A stretch of DNA of 64,000 nt from Sphingomonadaceae bacterium (GCA_029268145.1 JAJUHA010000002.1:1-64000), one strand, 5' to 3'. Shown: positions 17,831 through 26,896, counted from the first letter of the stretch. Translations and numbers: made by a program. Notes: generated by a model not told the origin, from the sequence alone.

Positions 17831-18991
17831 TTGACCTGCCTTGTGCCCTCTCGCCTGCGTCGACCGGGCCTGCGCGCGCTTCGCACGAGCCTTGCAGTCG
17901 CAGCGTCGCTTGCGCTTGCGGCCTGCTCGCTGGTCGGCGACACGGCAGCGCCCGGCACGTCGAAGTCCGCCGGTGCCGGTGGCGGCGGGGGCGCGGGCAA
18001 GGCCGGGCGGAATCCTTCGGTGGTCGTCGGCGAGGTCGAGACCATGGCGCTCGTCGACCGGATCGAGGCAGTGGGAACGGCGTTCGCGAACGAGCAGGCC
18101 GATCTCAACTCGACCGTCACCGAGCGGATTGCCCGGGTCAACTTCACCGACGGGGCGTTCGTGCCCAAGGGCGCCGTCATCGCCGAGCTGGTGCGCTCCG
18201 AACAGGGCGCCCAGCTGGCCCAGTTCCAGGCCCGCCTGCGCGAGGCCGAATCGCAGCTGCAGAGGCTGCAGGCCCTGCAGAAGCAGGGCTTCGCGACGCG
18301 CGCCCAGATTGATGCCGCGCAGGCTGCAGTCGATGTCGCGCGCGGGCAGGTGGCAGCCGCCGGGTCGCAGATCGGCGACCGGGTGATCCGCGCGCCCTTT
18401 GCCGGCTGGCTGTCGCTGCGCCGGGTCTCGCCGGGGGCGGTGGTGAGCGCGGGAACCACGATCGCCACCATCGTCGACTATTCCCGGATCAAGCTCGACT
18501 TCCCGGTGCCGGAGACGTTCCTCTCGACCATCCGGCCGGGGAACCCGATCGTCGCCGAGGCGGCGGCCTTTCCGGGCGAGGCCTTCTCGGGCACCGTCAA
18601 CTCGATCGATCCCCTGGTCGATCCGGTGACGCGCGCGGCGACGGTGCGCGCCATCATTCCCAACCCTGACCTGCGCCTGCGCCCGGGCATGCTGATGACG
18701 GTCGCAGTGGAAGCCGCGCCGCGCACCGCCGCCGTCGTCCCCGATCTCGCCCTCGTCGGCCAGGGCGACCGGAGCTTCGTCTATCTCCTCGAGGACGACA
18801 ACCGCGTCCGCCGCACCGAAGTCCGCACCGGGGTGCGCCGCGACGGCAAGGTCGAGATCCGCGAGGGGCTCGCCGCCGGGCAGCGGATCGTCGTCGAAGG
18901 CACGGTCAAGGTCCGCGACGGCATGGTGGTGCGCCCGGTCGAACGGAGCCTTCCCGGAACGCCGGCTCCGGCGGCGGAGCAGGCGGCGTGA
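17831..18991 (+). CDS. RND efflux periplasmic adaptor (membrane fusion protein), lipoprotein
   Basis: A 386-residue adaptor linking the inner-membrane pump to an outer-membrane channel. A lipobox (LALAAC) makes it a lipoprotein with Cys near residue 33, followed by a Gly-rich linker. Then come the biotinyl-lipoyl halves and a short alpha-helical hairpin (about residues 125-190: LREAESQLQRLQALQKQGF), a beta barrel and a membrane-proximal domain. No ATG fits. TTG 17831 has GGAGAG 6 bases upstream and is taken as the start, with GTG 17843 as the alternative. It is coupled to the pump gene by a GTGA overlap; no TolC-like gene is adjacent. Confidence 0.88.
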   Translation: MTCLVPSRLRRPGLRALRTSLAVAASLALAACSLVGDTAAPGTSKSAGAGGGGGAGKAGRNPSVVVGEVETMALVDRIEAVGTAFANEQADLNSTVTERIARVNFTDGAFVPKGAVIAELVRSEQGAQLAQFQARLREAESQLQRLQALQKQGFATRAQIDAAQAAVDVARGQVAAAGSQIGDRVIRAPFAGWLSLRRVSPGAVVSAGTTIATIVDYSRIKLDFPVPETFLSTIRPGNPIVAEAAAFPGEAFSGTVNSIDPLVDPVTRAATVRAIIPNPDLRLRPGMLMTVAVEAAPRTAAVVPDLALVGQGDRSFVYLLEDDNRVRRTEVRTGVRRDGKVEIREGLAAGQRIVVEGTVKVRDGMVVRPVERSLPGTPAPAAEQAA

Positions 18992-21900
18992 TCCTCTCCG
19001 ACGTCTCGGTCAAGCGGCCGGTCTTTGCCGCGGTGCTGAGCCTCGTCCTCGTCCTCGCCGGAGCCATTTCCTATTTCCGCCTTCCGGTCCGCGACCTGCC
19101 GGCGATCGAGCCGCCGATCATCTCGATCGACACCAGCTACCGCGGCGCCAACGCCGAGGTGGTGGAGAACCGGATCACCCAGATCATCGAGGACCGCATC
19201 TCGGGGATCGAGGGCGTCGAATCGATCACCTCGCGTTCGCGCGACGGCCGTTCCGAGATCACCATCGAGTTCTCCACCAGCCGGGATCTCGATGCGGCAG
19301 CCAACGACGTGCGCGACCGTGTCGCGGGCATCCTCGACAGCCTGCCGGTCGAGGCCGACCCGCCCGAGGTGAACAAGGTCGACGTCGATGCCCAGCCGAT
19401 CCTGTGGCTGAACCTCATCCACCCCGGCTGGACCATGATGCAGATCGCCGACTATGCCGACCGGGTCGTCGCCGACCGCTTCGCCTCGATCGACGGAGTC
19501 TCGCGGGTGCAGATCGGCGGTGACGCCCGTCCGGCCATGCGGGTCTGGCTGTCCCGCCAGCGCCTTGCCGCCTTCGGCCTCACCACCCAGGACATCGAGC
19601 AGGCGCTCCGCCAGCAGAATGTCGAGCTTCCCGCCGGCCGGATCGAGGGCAAGGCGAGCAACCTCACGGTCCGCGTCACGCGGCAGTTCTCGACTCCCGA
19701 GGAATTCCAGCGGCTGATCGTCACCCGCGGCAGCGATGGCTATCTGGTCCGCCTTGGCGATGTCGCCCGGGTCAGCCTCGAGCCCGAGAACCGCTATTCG
19801 CTGTTCCGCTCCAACGGCGAGGTCGGCATCGGCCTCGGGATCGTCCGCCAGTCGGGCGCGAACACGCTTGCCGTGGCCAATGCCGTCAAGGCCGAGATGG
19901 CCGAGGTCCAGAAGATGCTGCCGCCGGGCATGGAGATGGCGGTCAGCTTCGACAGTTCGCTGTTCATCGACCGGGCCATCCGCAACGTCTGGGTGACGCT
20001 CGCCGAGGCGGCTGCGCTCGTCGTCCTCGTCATCTTCCTGTTCCTCGGCAGCGCCCGCGCGACGCTCATCCCGGCCATCACGGTCCCCATTTGCCTGGTG
20101 GCCACCTTCGCCGTCCTCTACGCCCTCGGCTACTCGCTCAACCTGTTGACGCTGCTTGCCTTCGTGCTCGCGATCGGCCTCGTCGTCGACGATGCGATCG
20201 TGGTGCTCGAGAACATCTACCACCGCATCGAGCAGGGCGAACCGCCGCTGGTCGCGGCCTATCTCGGCGCCCGCCAGGTCGGCTTCGCGGTGGTGGCGAC
20301 CACCATCGTCGTCTGCGCCGTGTTCGTGCCGCTCTACTTCATCTCGGGCAACATCGGCGCGCTCTTCCGGGAGCTGGCCGGCGCGATGATCGGCGCCGTC
20401 GCCTTCTCCGGCTTCGTCGCCCTGTCGCTCACCCCGATGCTCTGCTCGAAGCTGCTGCGGTCCGAGGCCGAGGGCGGCGAGCACAATGCCTTCAACCGCT
20501 GGTTCGACCGCCAGTTCGCCCGCGCCTCGGCTGCCTACCGCCGCGCGCTCGAGGCCATCGTCGACTGGCCGGTCCTCGTCGGCGCGGTTGCGGTCCTGTT
20601 CGTCGGCGGCTGTCTCGCGCTGGCCTCGCGGCTCGACAGCGAGCTTGCGCCCGAGGAGGACATCGGCAGCTTCATGGTCTCCCTCTCCGCCGCGGAGGGC
20701 ACCGGGTTCGACACCATGGCGGCCTACATGCTCGACCTGCAGGAACGGATCCTGCCGCTCGTCGAGGAAGGAAAGATCCGCCGCCTCCTGATGCGCGCCC
20801 CCGGCGGCTGGGGGCAGACCGAGGATTTCGCCAATGGCGGCATGACCGGGTTCCTCCACCCCTGGGAGGAGCGGGACTTCACCACGCGCGATGTCGTCAA
20901 CGAGGTGCAGGCCATCATCGCCAGCGACCCGCGGCTGCGCGGCAATGTCACCACCGGCAACAGCCTCTCGCGCGGCCGCGGCCGGCCGATCCAGTTCGTG
21001 ATCGCGGGCTCCAGCTTCGAGGAGCTCGCCCGCGCCCGCGACGCGATCTTCGAGGCGGCAGCGCGGAACCCGGCGATCGTCGATCTCGACTCCGACTACA
21101 AGGAGACCAAGCCGCAGCTCCTGGTGGACATCGACACGACGCGCGCCGGCGACCTCGGCATCTCGGTTGCCGACATCGGGACCACGCTCGAGACCATGAT
21201 GGGCTCGCGCCGGGTCACCACCTTCATCGACCGGGGCGAGGAATATTATGTCGTCCTCCAGGCGGAGGACAGCGACCGCGCCACCCCCGACACGCTCTCG
21301 ACCATCTATGTCCGCTCCGGAACCTCGGGCCAGCTGGTTCCGCTCTCCAGCCTCGTCACCCTGCGCGAGGAGGCCCGGGCCGGCGAGCTCGGCCGGTTCA
21401 ACAAGTTGCGCGCCATCACCCTCCAGGGCAATCTCGCGCCGGGGGCGACGCTCGGCGAGGCGCTCGACTTCCTCGAGGCGGAGGCGCGCAACCACCCGCA
21501 GATCGCTGCCATCGGCTACAAGGGCGAGAGCCTGGCGCTGCGCCAGACCGGATCGAGCCTCGCCCTCATCCTCGGCTTCACCATCATCCTCGTCTTCCTG
21601 GTGCTCGCCGCCCAGTTCGAGAGCTGGATTCACCCGGCGGTCATCATCCTCACCGTTCCGCTGGCCGTCGGCGGCGGCCTTCTCGGCCTCGCGCTGATGG
21701 GGGGGACGCTCAATCTCTATTCCCAGGTGGGCGTGGTGATGCTGGTTGGGCTCGCCGCCAAGAACGGCATCCTGATCGTCGAGTTCGCCAACCAGCTGCG
21801 CGATGCGGGCGCGACCGTGCGCGACGCCATCCTCGACGCTGCCGAACGCCGGCTGCGGCCCGTGCTGATGACCTCGATCGCAACCGTTGCCGGGGCCGTG

Positions 21901-22107
21901 CCGCTGATGCTGGCCGACGGCGCCGGCGCCGGTTCGCGCAAGGCGATCGGGATCGTCATCGTCTGGGGCGTGAGCCTCGCGACCCTCCTCACGCTGTTCG
22001 TCGTGCCGGTGTTCTATGCGCTGCTCGCCCGGCGGACGAAGGCCGCCTCGACGGTGGAGCGCGAGCTCGATGCCGGCCTCGCCGGGGTCCGGCAACCGGC
22101 GGAATAG
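18988..22107 (+). CDS. RND efflux pump, HAE1/AcrB-like permease
   Basis: A 1039-residue proton-driven exporter with the 12-helix RND layout: one helix at the N terminus, a large periplasmic loop, six helices, a second loop and five helices. The proton-relay Asp pair is in GLVVDDAIVVLENIYH (near residue 400) and the conserved Lys is in LAAKNGILIVEFANQL (near residue 925). GTG start overlaps the adaptor stop (GTGA). Substrate is unknown; the sequence is of the multidrug (HAE1) rather than the metal type. No TetR- or MarR-type regulator lies beside it. Confidence 0.93.
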   Translation: MILSDVSVKRPVFAAVLSLVLVLAGAISYFRLPVRDLPAIEPPIISIDTSYRGANAEVVENRITQIIEDRISGIEGVESITSRSRDGRSEITIEFSTSRDLDAAANDVRDRVAGILDSLPVEADPPEVNKVDVDAQPILWLNLIHPGWTMMQIADYADRVVADRFASIDGVSRVQIGGDARPAMRVWLSRQRLAAFGLTTQDIEQALRQQNVELPAGRIEGKASNLTVRVTRQFSTPEEFQRLIVTRGSDGYLVRLGDVARVSLEPENRYSLFRSNGEVGIGLGIVRQSGANTLAVANAVKAEMAEVQKMLPPGMEMAVSFDSSLFIDRAIRNVWVTLAEAAALVVLVIFLFLGSARATLIPAITVPICLVATFAVLYALGYSLNLLTLLAFVLAIGLVVDDAIVVLENIYHRIEQGEPPLVAAYLGARQVGFAVVATTIVVCAVFVPLYFISGNIGALFRELAGAMIGAVAFSGFVALSLTPMLCSKLLRSEAEGGEHNAFNRWFDRQFARASAAYRRALEAIVDWPVLVGAVAVLFVGGCLALASRLDSELAPEEDIGSFMVSLSAAEGTGFDTMAAYMLDLQERILPLVEEGKIRRLLMRAPGGWGQTEDFANGGMTGFLHPWEERDFTTRDVVNEVQAIIASDPRLRGNVTTGNSLSRGRGRPIQFVIAGSSFEELARARDAIFEAAARNPAIVDLDSDYKETKPQLLVDIDTTRAGDLGISVADIGTTLETMMGSRRVTTFIDRGEEYYVVLQAEDSDRATPDTLSTIYVRSGTSGQLVPLSSLVTLREEARAGELGRFNKLRAITLQGNLAPGATLGEALDFLEAEARNHPQIAAIGYKGESLALRQTGSSLALILGFTIILVFLVLAAQFESWIHPAVIILTVPLAVGGGLLGLALMGGTLNLYSQVGVVMLVGLAAKNGILIVEFANQLRDAGATVRDAILDAAERRLRPVLMTSIATVAGAVPLMLADGAGAGSRKAIGIVIVWGVSLATLLTLFVVPVFYALLARRTKAASTVERELDAGLAGVRQPAE

Positions 22108-22171
22108 GGAAGAGGGTGAACCTGTCCCGCTGCTGATTTCCTTTCCAGCGCTTTGCCGCTATGCTTGGGCC

Positions 22172-22441
22172 ATGCAGAAGGAAAACCAGCTGTTCGAGGA
22201 TTTCGCGCGGCTGCTCTCGTCGCTTGCGGGGACGATGGCGGGCGCCGGCCGCGAGGCCGAGGAGCGGATGCGCGAGCGGCTGCGCGCCTTCGTCGGCGGC
22301 GCGGATGCCGTGAGCCGCGAGGAACATGACGCGCTGCGGGAACTCGCGGCCGAAACCCGGTCCGAGCTCGAGCGGCTGAAGCAGGAGGTCGCCGATCTGC
22401 GCGCGGCCATGGAATCGAGGACACGCAAGACGGCTGGCTGA
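22172..22441 (+). CDS. ubiK: UbiK-type accessory factor (BMFP domain)
   Basis: An 89-residue protein of the membrane-fusogenic BMFP/DUF526 family. UbiK is an accessory factor of the ubiquinone biosynthesis complex in proteobacteria. The N-terminal amphipathic helix (LFEDFARLLSSLAGTM) is followed by a charged segment and a coiled coil (residues 55-83, EEHDALRELAAETRSELERL). It stands alone between the RND pump and a YbjN-like gene. The name rests on family similarity only. Confidence 0.8.
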   Translation: MQKENQLFEDFARLLSSLAGTMAGAGREAEERMRERLRAFVGGADAVSREEHDALRELAAETRSELERLKQEVADLRAAMESRTRKTAG

Positions 22442-22557
22442 CGACCGCGATGTCCACAGCTTTGTGCTGCGGCGGCCCTGCGGATGGATTGCATGGGCCT
22501 CGCGCATGACGCAGGATGTTGAGGCTCGCAGTCAGGTGGGGGTACAAGAGGTTGATC

Positions 22558-23070
22558 GTGAACCCTGTCGAGGAGCCGCATGGCGCGGCACCGCCGATCG
22601 AGATGCTCGAGCAGTATTTCGAGAGCCACAACTGGTCGTTCGAGCGGGACGGCGACGAGGAGATCGTCGCTGCCGTCAAGGGCAGCTGGTCCGACTATGA
22701 GCTGCGCGCGCTGTGGCGCGAGGATGACCGCGTGCTCCAGTTCATCGCCCAGACCGGAATCAGCATTCCCCGGGACAAGGCGGACCCGGCCGTCAGGAGC
22801 GCCCTGTTCGAGGTGCTCGCGCTCATCAACGAGCAGCTGTGGATCGGCCATTTCGAGTGGTGGTCGGTCGACGGCGCGGTCCTCTTCCGCCACGCCGTGC
22901 TGCTCGATTCGGACGAGTCGCTCTCGATGGAGCAGGCGCGCAGCCTGGTCGATGCTGCGATCGACGAGTGCGAGCGCCACTACCCGGTGCTCCAGTTCGC
23001 GATCTGGGGGGGCAAGTCGCCCGAGGAGGCGCTCCGCGCCGCGCTGATCGAGACCGCCGGGGAAGCCTGA
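22558..23070 (+). CDS. YbjN domain protein
   Basis: A 170-residue cytoplasmic protein of the YbjN family (a tertiary fold related to type III secretion chaperones; role unknown, in E. coli linked to motility and stress). Motifs: IEMLEQYFESHNWSFERDG, LQFIAQTGISIP, INEQLWIGHFEWW, and CERHYPVLQFAIWGG. Start GTG 22558 has AAGAGG 6 bases before it; ATG 22516 is an in-frame alternative that adds 14 basic residues. In many relatives proC follows ybjN, but here a 347-base non-coding stretch follows instead. Confidence 0.85.
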   Translation: MNPVEEPHGAAPPIEMLEQYFESHNWSFERDGDEEIVAAVKGSWSDYELRALWREDDRVLQFIAQTGISIPRDKADPAVRSALFEVLALINEQLWIGHFEWWSVDGAVLFRHAVLLDSDESLSMEQARSLVDAAIDECERHYPVLQFAIWGGKSPEEALRAALIETAGEA

Positions 23071-23417
23071 CGGCGCGCTGCGCCGGCGCGCCGCACTGCA
23101 TCGGACCCCCTCGCGGATGCATGGCTGATCCGTCGGATTGTGCATTGCAAAAATGCTAGGGTGCGAGGGAACCCACTTGAAAGAAAGGGGAATCTCCCCA
23201 TTCTGGAGGCCTTCCACGCTGCATTGCGTCATGCGCTCGGCGGGTCTTTTGCGTGGCACTCAGATTTCCGCTTGACGCCATCTGAGCGCGACTTTAAAGC
23301 GCCACTCAGTAGTTTTGAGTGCGACTCGACCAGCCGCACTCGGGACACCCGGGATTTCCGCCCGGCCAACCGGACACCGCGACCCCGCCAGGGATCGTGC
23401 CACTGAGGAGAGATGAC
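23071..23417. other. 347-base intergenic region with several inverted repeats
   Basis: No recognised gene. The sequence is AT-richer than the surroundings. CTCAGA at 23260-23265 and TCTGAG at 23280-23285 form an inverted pair spanning a 14-base gap, CTTTAAAG is a palindrome near 23291, and ACTCA/TGAGT flank AGTTT near 23305-23320. A TTGACG hexamer lies near 23272. An 88-codon frame (23140-23406) runs through it but has no family, signal or composition support. The repeats probably regulate the small secreted protein that follows. Confidence 0.45.
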
Positions 23418-23726
23418 ATGCGCATCACCGATCTCGCCATCGCCGCCGCCGCTGTCGCCGTCAGCCTGACCGCCGCCCCGGCGCTCGCCAGCCCGAGCCC
23501 GAGCGAAGTCTGCGCCGTTGCCCCGGGTGCGCTGCGCACGCTCGCCGCCACCGCGGACGCTTCGGTCCAGCGCAAGGCCCTGCGCGACATCGCGCTCGGC
23601 GAGCAGCTCTGCGAAGCCCGCAACCGGCCGGAAGCCGCGCGCAAGTTCCGCGCTGCCGCCACCCTGCTCGGCACCGACCTGCAGACGGCCATGGCCGGCG
23701 TCGCGAAGACCGCCGCGGTCCAGTAA
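23418..23726 (+). CDS. small exported protein of unknown function
   Basis: A 102-residue protein with a clear signal peptide (LAIAAAAVAVSLTAAPALA, cleavage after residue 24 or so). The mature part of about 78 residues is helical and alanine-rich, with two Cys (VCAVAPG and QLCEARN) that could pair. It ends in a helix-turn-helix-like run (RKFRAAATLLGTDLQTAMAG). GAGGAGAG precedes the ATG. I recognise no family. The gene has its own long upstream region and a strong terminator, so it is a monocistronic unit and probably well expressed. Confidence 0.75.
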   Translation: MRITDLAIAAAAVAVSLTAAPALASPSPSEVCAVAPGALRTLAATADASVQRKALRDIALGEQLCEARNRPEAARKFRAAATLLGTDLQTAMAGVAKTAAVQ

Positions 23727-23779
23727 CCCTTCTCCCCGGACAGGCCCTCCTCCCCTCCCCAAGGCCTGTCCAAGACCCG

Positions 23780-23817
23780 CGGGCCGGTGGCACCCCGCCA
23801 CCGGCCCGTTTTCTTTT
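23780..23817 (+). terminator. strong intrinsic terminator
   Basis: A perfect 12-base GC-rich stem (CGGGCCGGTGGC with GCCACCGGCCCG) around a 5-base loop, followed by TTTTCTTTT. It lies 54 bases after the stop of the small exported protein and 28 bases before the crotonase start. It is the clearest intrinsic terminator in the window. Confidence 0.92.
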
Positions 23818-23844
23818 GCGTCGGCCAGTGCCAAGGGCGGTGCC

Positions 23845-24618
23845 ATGGACCCCCGTCTCCGTCTCGAGGTCGCCGACGGTCTGGCGACGCTGGCCATCGA
23901 CCGGGCCGACAAGCGGAACGCCATCGACCAGGCCATGTGGGAGGCCTTTCCCGACACGGTGGCGGCTGCGGTCGCCGCACCGGGCGTGCGCGTGCTGCTC
24001 CTCGCTTCGGCGACTCCCGGAATCTTCTGCGCCGGGGCCGACATCGGCGAATTCGCGGCACGCGCGGCCGATGACGCCTGGTGGGCCGCCAACCGCCGGG
24101 CCATCCGCGCCGCACAGCAGGCACTGGTCCATGCGCCGCTCCCCACCATCGCCGTCGTCGATGGCGACTGCGTGGGCGGCGGCTGCGGCCTCGCGCTTGC
24201 CTGCGACATGCGGATTGCGAGCCCGCGCAGCCGGTTCGGCATCACGCCGGCGCGCCTCGGCCTCGTCTATCCGCTCCACGACACGCGCCTCCTGGTCGAT
24301 CTCGTCGGGCCGGCCCAGGCCAAGCGCATGCTCTACTCGGCCCGTCTCCTGCCGGCGGCGGAGGCCGCGGCGATCGGCCTGGTGACGGAGCTGGCCGAGG
24401 ATCCCGGCGCGTCGGCCCGCGCCCTCGCCGAGGAGCTGTGCCGGGTCTCCGGCGACAGCCAGCGCTGGACCAAGGCCACGATCGCCCGGATCCTTGCCGG
24501 CGTGCGCGACGATGACGACCAGTCGGAGGCGCTGTTCGATGCCGCCCGCCACGGCCCCGACTTCGCCGAGGGCGTGGCGGCCTTCCTCGAGAAGCGGCCG
24601 GCGCGCTTCCGCCGATGA
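23845..24618 (+). CDS. crotonase-family protein lacking the canonical catalytic glutamates
   Basis: A 257-residue enoyl-CoA hydratase/isomerase-fold protein. The CoA oxyanion-hole segments are present (ADKRNAID, GIFCAGADIGEF, VGGGCGLALACDMRIAS). At the two positions that carry catalytic Glu in classical hydratases it has Gly (GGCGLAL instead of GGCELA) and a Thr-Pro (FGITPARLGLVYP instead of FGxPExxLG). It therefore probably catalyses another crotonase reaction, such as isomerisation, thioester hydrolysis or racemisation. Its stop overlaps the next start (ATGA). Confidence 0.85.
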   Translation: MDPRLRLEVADGLATLAIDRADKRNAIDQAMWEAFPDTVAAAVAAPGVRVLLLASATPGIFCAGADIGEFAARAADDAWWAANRRAIRAAQQALVHAPLPTIAVVDGDCVGGGCGLALACDMRIASPRSRFGITPARLGLVYPLHDTRLLVDLVGPAQAKRMLYSARLLPAAEAAAIGLVTELAEDPGASARALAEELCRVSGDSQRWTKATIARILAGVRDDDDQSEALFDAARHGPDFAEGVAAFLEKRPARFRR

Positions 24619-25337
24619 CGCAGGCCCACCGGCTCCTGCCCGGCGCGCGGCGGGACCTCCTCCTCGTCTGCGACCATGCGAGCAATGCCGTGCCCGAGGG
24701 CATCGACCTCGGAGTTCCGGCCCCGCTGCTCGGCGCGCATGTCGCCTGGGACATCGGCGCCGGCGCGCTTGCCGAGGCGCTGGCCGCCCGGCTCGGCGCT
24801 CCGGCCTGGCTCGGCGCCTGGAGCCGCCTGGTCGTCGACTGCAACCGGCCGCCAGATGCCGCCATCCCCGAGGCGAGCGACGGCCATGCGATCCCCGGCA
24901 ACCGGAATCTGACGCCGGCAGCCCGCGCCGCCCGGCTGGCGCTCCACGCGGCCTTCCACGACGGGCTGGCGGCACGTGTCGGGAGCGGCCGGCCGGCGCT
25001 CCTCGTCTCGGTCCACAGCTTCACGCCCGCGCTCGCCAGCGATCCCGCGCCGAGGCCGTGGCCCGTTGCCGTGCTCTGGAACCGCGACGCGCGCGCCGCC
25101 GAGCCCGCGCTCGAGGCGCTGCGCCGCGAGCCGGACCTTCCCGGCCCGGTCGGAGCGAACGAGCCCTATTCGGGACGCATCCTCAACTACACCATGGACC
25201 GCCACGCCGAGGCGAACGGCATCCCCTACATCGGCTTCGAGGTCCGCCAGGACCTGCTGGCGTGCCGCGCGGGGGTGGAGCAATGGGCCGATCGCCTCGA
25301 GCGGGCGGTCAGGCACGCTCTGGCGCGGCTCGGCTGA
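24615..25337 (+). CDS. N-formylglutamate amidohydrolase family protein
   Basis: A 240-residue zinc hydrolase of the HutG-like family, a fold related to carboxypeptidases. Motifs: LLLVCDHASNAVPEG (metal-binding His region), VDCNRPPDAA, VSVHSFTP, and GANEPYSGR. A histidine-degradation role is unlikely since no hut gene is near; relatives of this length act on unknown acylated amino acids. It is coupled to the crotonase by a 4-base overlap and to mtgA by a 1-base overlap, so the three are one transcript. Confidence 0.85.
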   Translation: MTQAHRLLPGARRDLLLVCDHASNAVPEGIDLGVPAPLLGAHVAWDIGAGALAEALAARLGAPAWLGAWSRLVVDCNRPPDAAIPEASDGHAIPGNRNLTPAARAARLALHAAFHDGLAARVGSGRPALLVSVHSFTPALASDPAPRPWPVAVLWNRDARAAEPALEALRREPDLPGPVGANEPYSGRILNYTMDRHAEANGIPYIGFEVRQDLLACRAGVEQWADRLERAVRHALARLG

Positions 25338-26014
25338 TGGCCGGCTGCCTCTGGCGCCTCGTCCAGCTCGTCTTCGGCCTTGCCCTGCTCTCGATCGCCT
25401 GGGTCGCGGCCTACAGGGTGGTCGATCCTCCGCTCACCTTCCTGCTCGCCCGCGACCGGCTCCAGGGCATTCCCGTCCGCCGCGAGGTGGTGCCGCTTTC
25501 GGCCATCGCCCCGTCGCTCCCGCGCGCCGTGATCGCCGCGGAGGACAGCCGCTTCTGTTCCCACCGCGGCTTCGACGTCGAGGCCATCGAGGCGGCGATG
25601 GAAGCCAACCGCGAGGGCAGGCGGCTGCGGGGCGCCTCCACCATCTCCCAGCAGGTCGCCAAGAATGCGTTCCTCTGGCCGGGCCGGACCTGGGTGCGCA
25701 AGGGGCTCGAGGCCTGGTTCACCTTCTGGCTCGAACTGCTCTGGCCGAAGGCGCGGGTGATGGAAGTCTATCTGAACCTCGCCGAATGGGGCCGGGGGGT
25801 CCATGGCGCCGAAGCCGCCGCGCAGCGCTATTTCGGGACGTCCGCAGCGCGCCTCTCGCCCCGCCAGTCGGCGCGGCTGGCCGCCATCCTCCCCTCGCCG
25901 ATCCGCCGCGACGCGGCGAGCCCGGGCCGATACACCGCCCGCTACGCCCGCACGATCGAGCGGCGGATGCGGGTGGTGCAATCGGATGGGCTCGATTCCT
26001 GCCTCTCCCGCTGA
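25337..26014 (+). CDS. mtgA: monofunctional biosynthetic peptidoglycan transglycosylase
   Basis: A 225-residue membrane-anchored GT51 enzyme that polymerises lipid II into glycan strands. One N-terminal helix (LVFGLALLSIAWVAAY). The catalytic Glu69 lies in AAEDSRFCSHRGFD; RLRGASTISQQVAKNAFLW and the second Glu region LELLWPKARVMEVYLNLAEWG follow, then YFGTSAARLSPRQSARLAAILP. It overlaps the upstream gene at TGATG. Length and motifs are those of MtgA. Confidence 0.95.
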   Translation: MAGCLWRLVQLVFGLALLSIAWVAAYRVVDPPLTFLLARDRLQGIPVRREVVPLSAIAPSLPRAVIAAEDSRFCSHRGFDVEAIEAAMEANREGRRLRGASTISQQVAKNAFLWPGRTWVRKGLEAWFTFWLELLWPKARVMEVYLNLAEWGRGVHGAEAAAQRYFGTSAARLSPRQSARLAAILPSPIRRDAASPGRYTARYARTIERRMRVVQSDGLDSCLSR

Positions 26015-26021
26015 GGGGCCG

Positions 26022-26831
26022 TCAGGCGGTCCAGCCGCCGTCGATGACCAGCTCCGAGCCCGTCATGTAGCGGCTGTCGTCGCTGGCGAGGAACAGGATG
26101 CCGCGGGCAATGTCCTCGGGCTGGCCTGCGTAGCCGAGCGGCGCGCCCGCTGCCGCGATGAGGTCGGGCGCGAGCGCGTTGGCGCCCTCGCGGGCCTCGA
26201 AGGTCTCGGCCAGCGCGTCGAGCCCGCCCTGGTCGATCTTGGTCCAGATCGGCGTGTCGATGATGCCGGGATGCACGCTGTTCACCCGGATGCCGTCCTT
26301 CGCCATGGCGCACTCCTTGGCGAGCGCCTTGGTGAAGAGCCGCACCCCGCCCTTGGTGGCGCAGTAGCCGGCAAGGCCCGCCGCCCCCTCGAGGCCGGCG
26401 ACGCTCGAGACATTGATGATGGAGCCGCCCCGGCCGCCGGCGCGCATCGCCGGGACGGCATGCTTGCAGCCGAGGAAGGTGCCGGTGAGGTTGACCGCGA
26501 TCTGCCGGTTCCACGCCGCAAGCGGCATTTCGGTCACCAGCATGCCGGTGCCGATTCCGGCGTTGTTGACCAGGATGTCGAGCCGGCCGTGGCTTGCCAG
26601 GGTGTCGGCCACCACGTCGCTCCAGCGGTCCTCGTCGGCCACGTCATGGGCGAGGAAGCGGGCGTGGCCTCCGGCCGCGATGATCCGGCCGTGGGTCTCC
26701 TCGCCGCCGCCGACGTCGATGTCGGTCAGGACGAGGATGGCGCCCTCGGCTGCCAGCAGTTCCGCCGTCGCCCGGCCGATGCCGCTTGCCGCACCGGTCA
26801 CGATGGCGACGCGCCCGTCGAGTCGCTTCAT
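26022..26831 (-). CDS. short-chain dehydrogenase/reductase
   Basis: A 269-residue classical SDR. The cofactor loop TGAASGIG is at residues 12-19. Asp37 after the second strand (VLTDID) points to NAD rather than NADP. NNAG is at 89-92 and the catalytic Ser142/143, Tyr156 and Lys160 are in place (VSSVAG, YCATK). The tail ends in GSELVIDGGWTA. As last gene of the minus-strand acyl-CoA operon it may oxidise a 3-hydroxyacyl-CoA or a ring hydroxyl. The gap to mtgA is only 7 bases, convergent. Confidence 0.88.
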   Translation of the reverse strand: MKRLDGRVAIVTGAASGIGRATAELLAAEGAILVLTDIDVGGGEETHGRIIAAGGHARFLAHDVADEDRWSDVVADTLASHGRLDILVNNAGIGTGMLVTEMPLAAWNRQIAVNLTGTFLGCKHAVPAMRAGGRGGSIINVSSVAGLEGAAGLAGYCATKGGVRLFTKALAKECAMAKDGIRVNSVHPGIIDTPIWTKIDQGGLDALAETFEAREGANALAPDLIAAAGAPLGYAGQPEDIARGILFLASDDSRYMTGSELVIDGGWTA

Positions 26832-26896
26832 GGCTCTCCTTCCGCTCCTGTATGCCGGCTGCCGTCCTGCCGCCGAACGCGCGGGGAGGAAAGCTC

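Noticed and set aside
18781-22095. 1104-codon open frame on the minus strand, antisense to the RND pump
   Set aside because: Its translation is rich in Asp, Glu, Gly and Arg with no domain, as expected opposite a GC-rich gene; the plus-strand pump is unambiguous.
23255-23272. TGGCACTCAGATTTCCGC as a sigma-54 promoter
   Set aside because: The -24 half fits but the -12 GC dinucleotide is not at the required spacing.
23140-23406. 88-codon frame in the long intergenic region
   Set aside because: No ribosome site, no family, mixed composition; the region looks regulatory.
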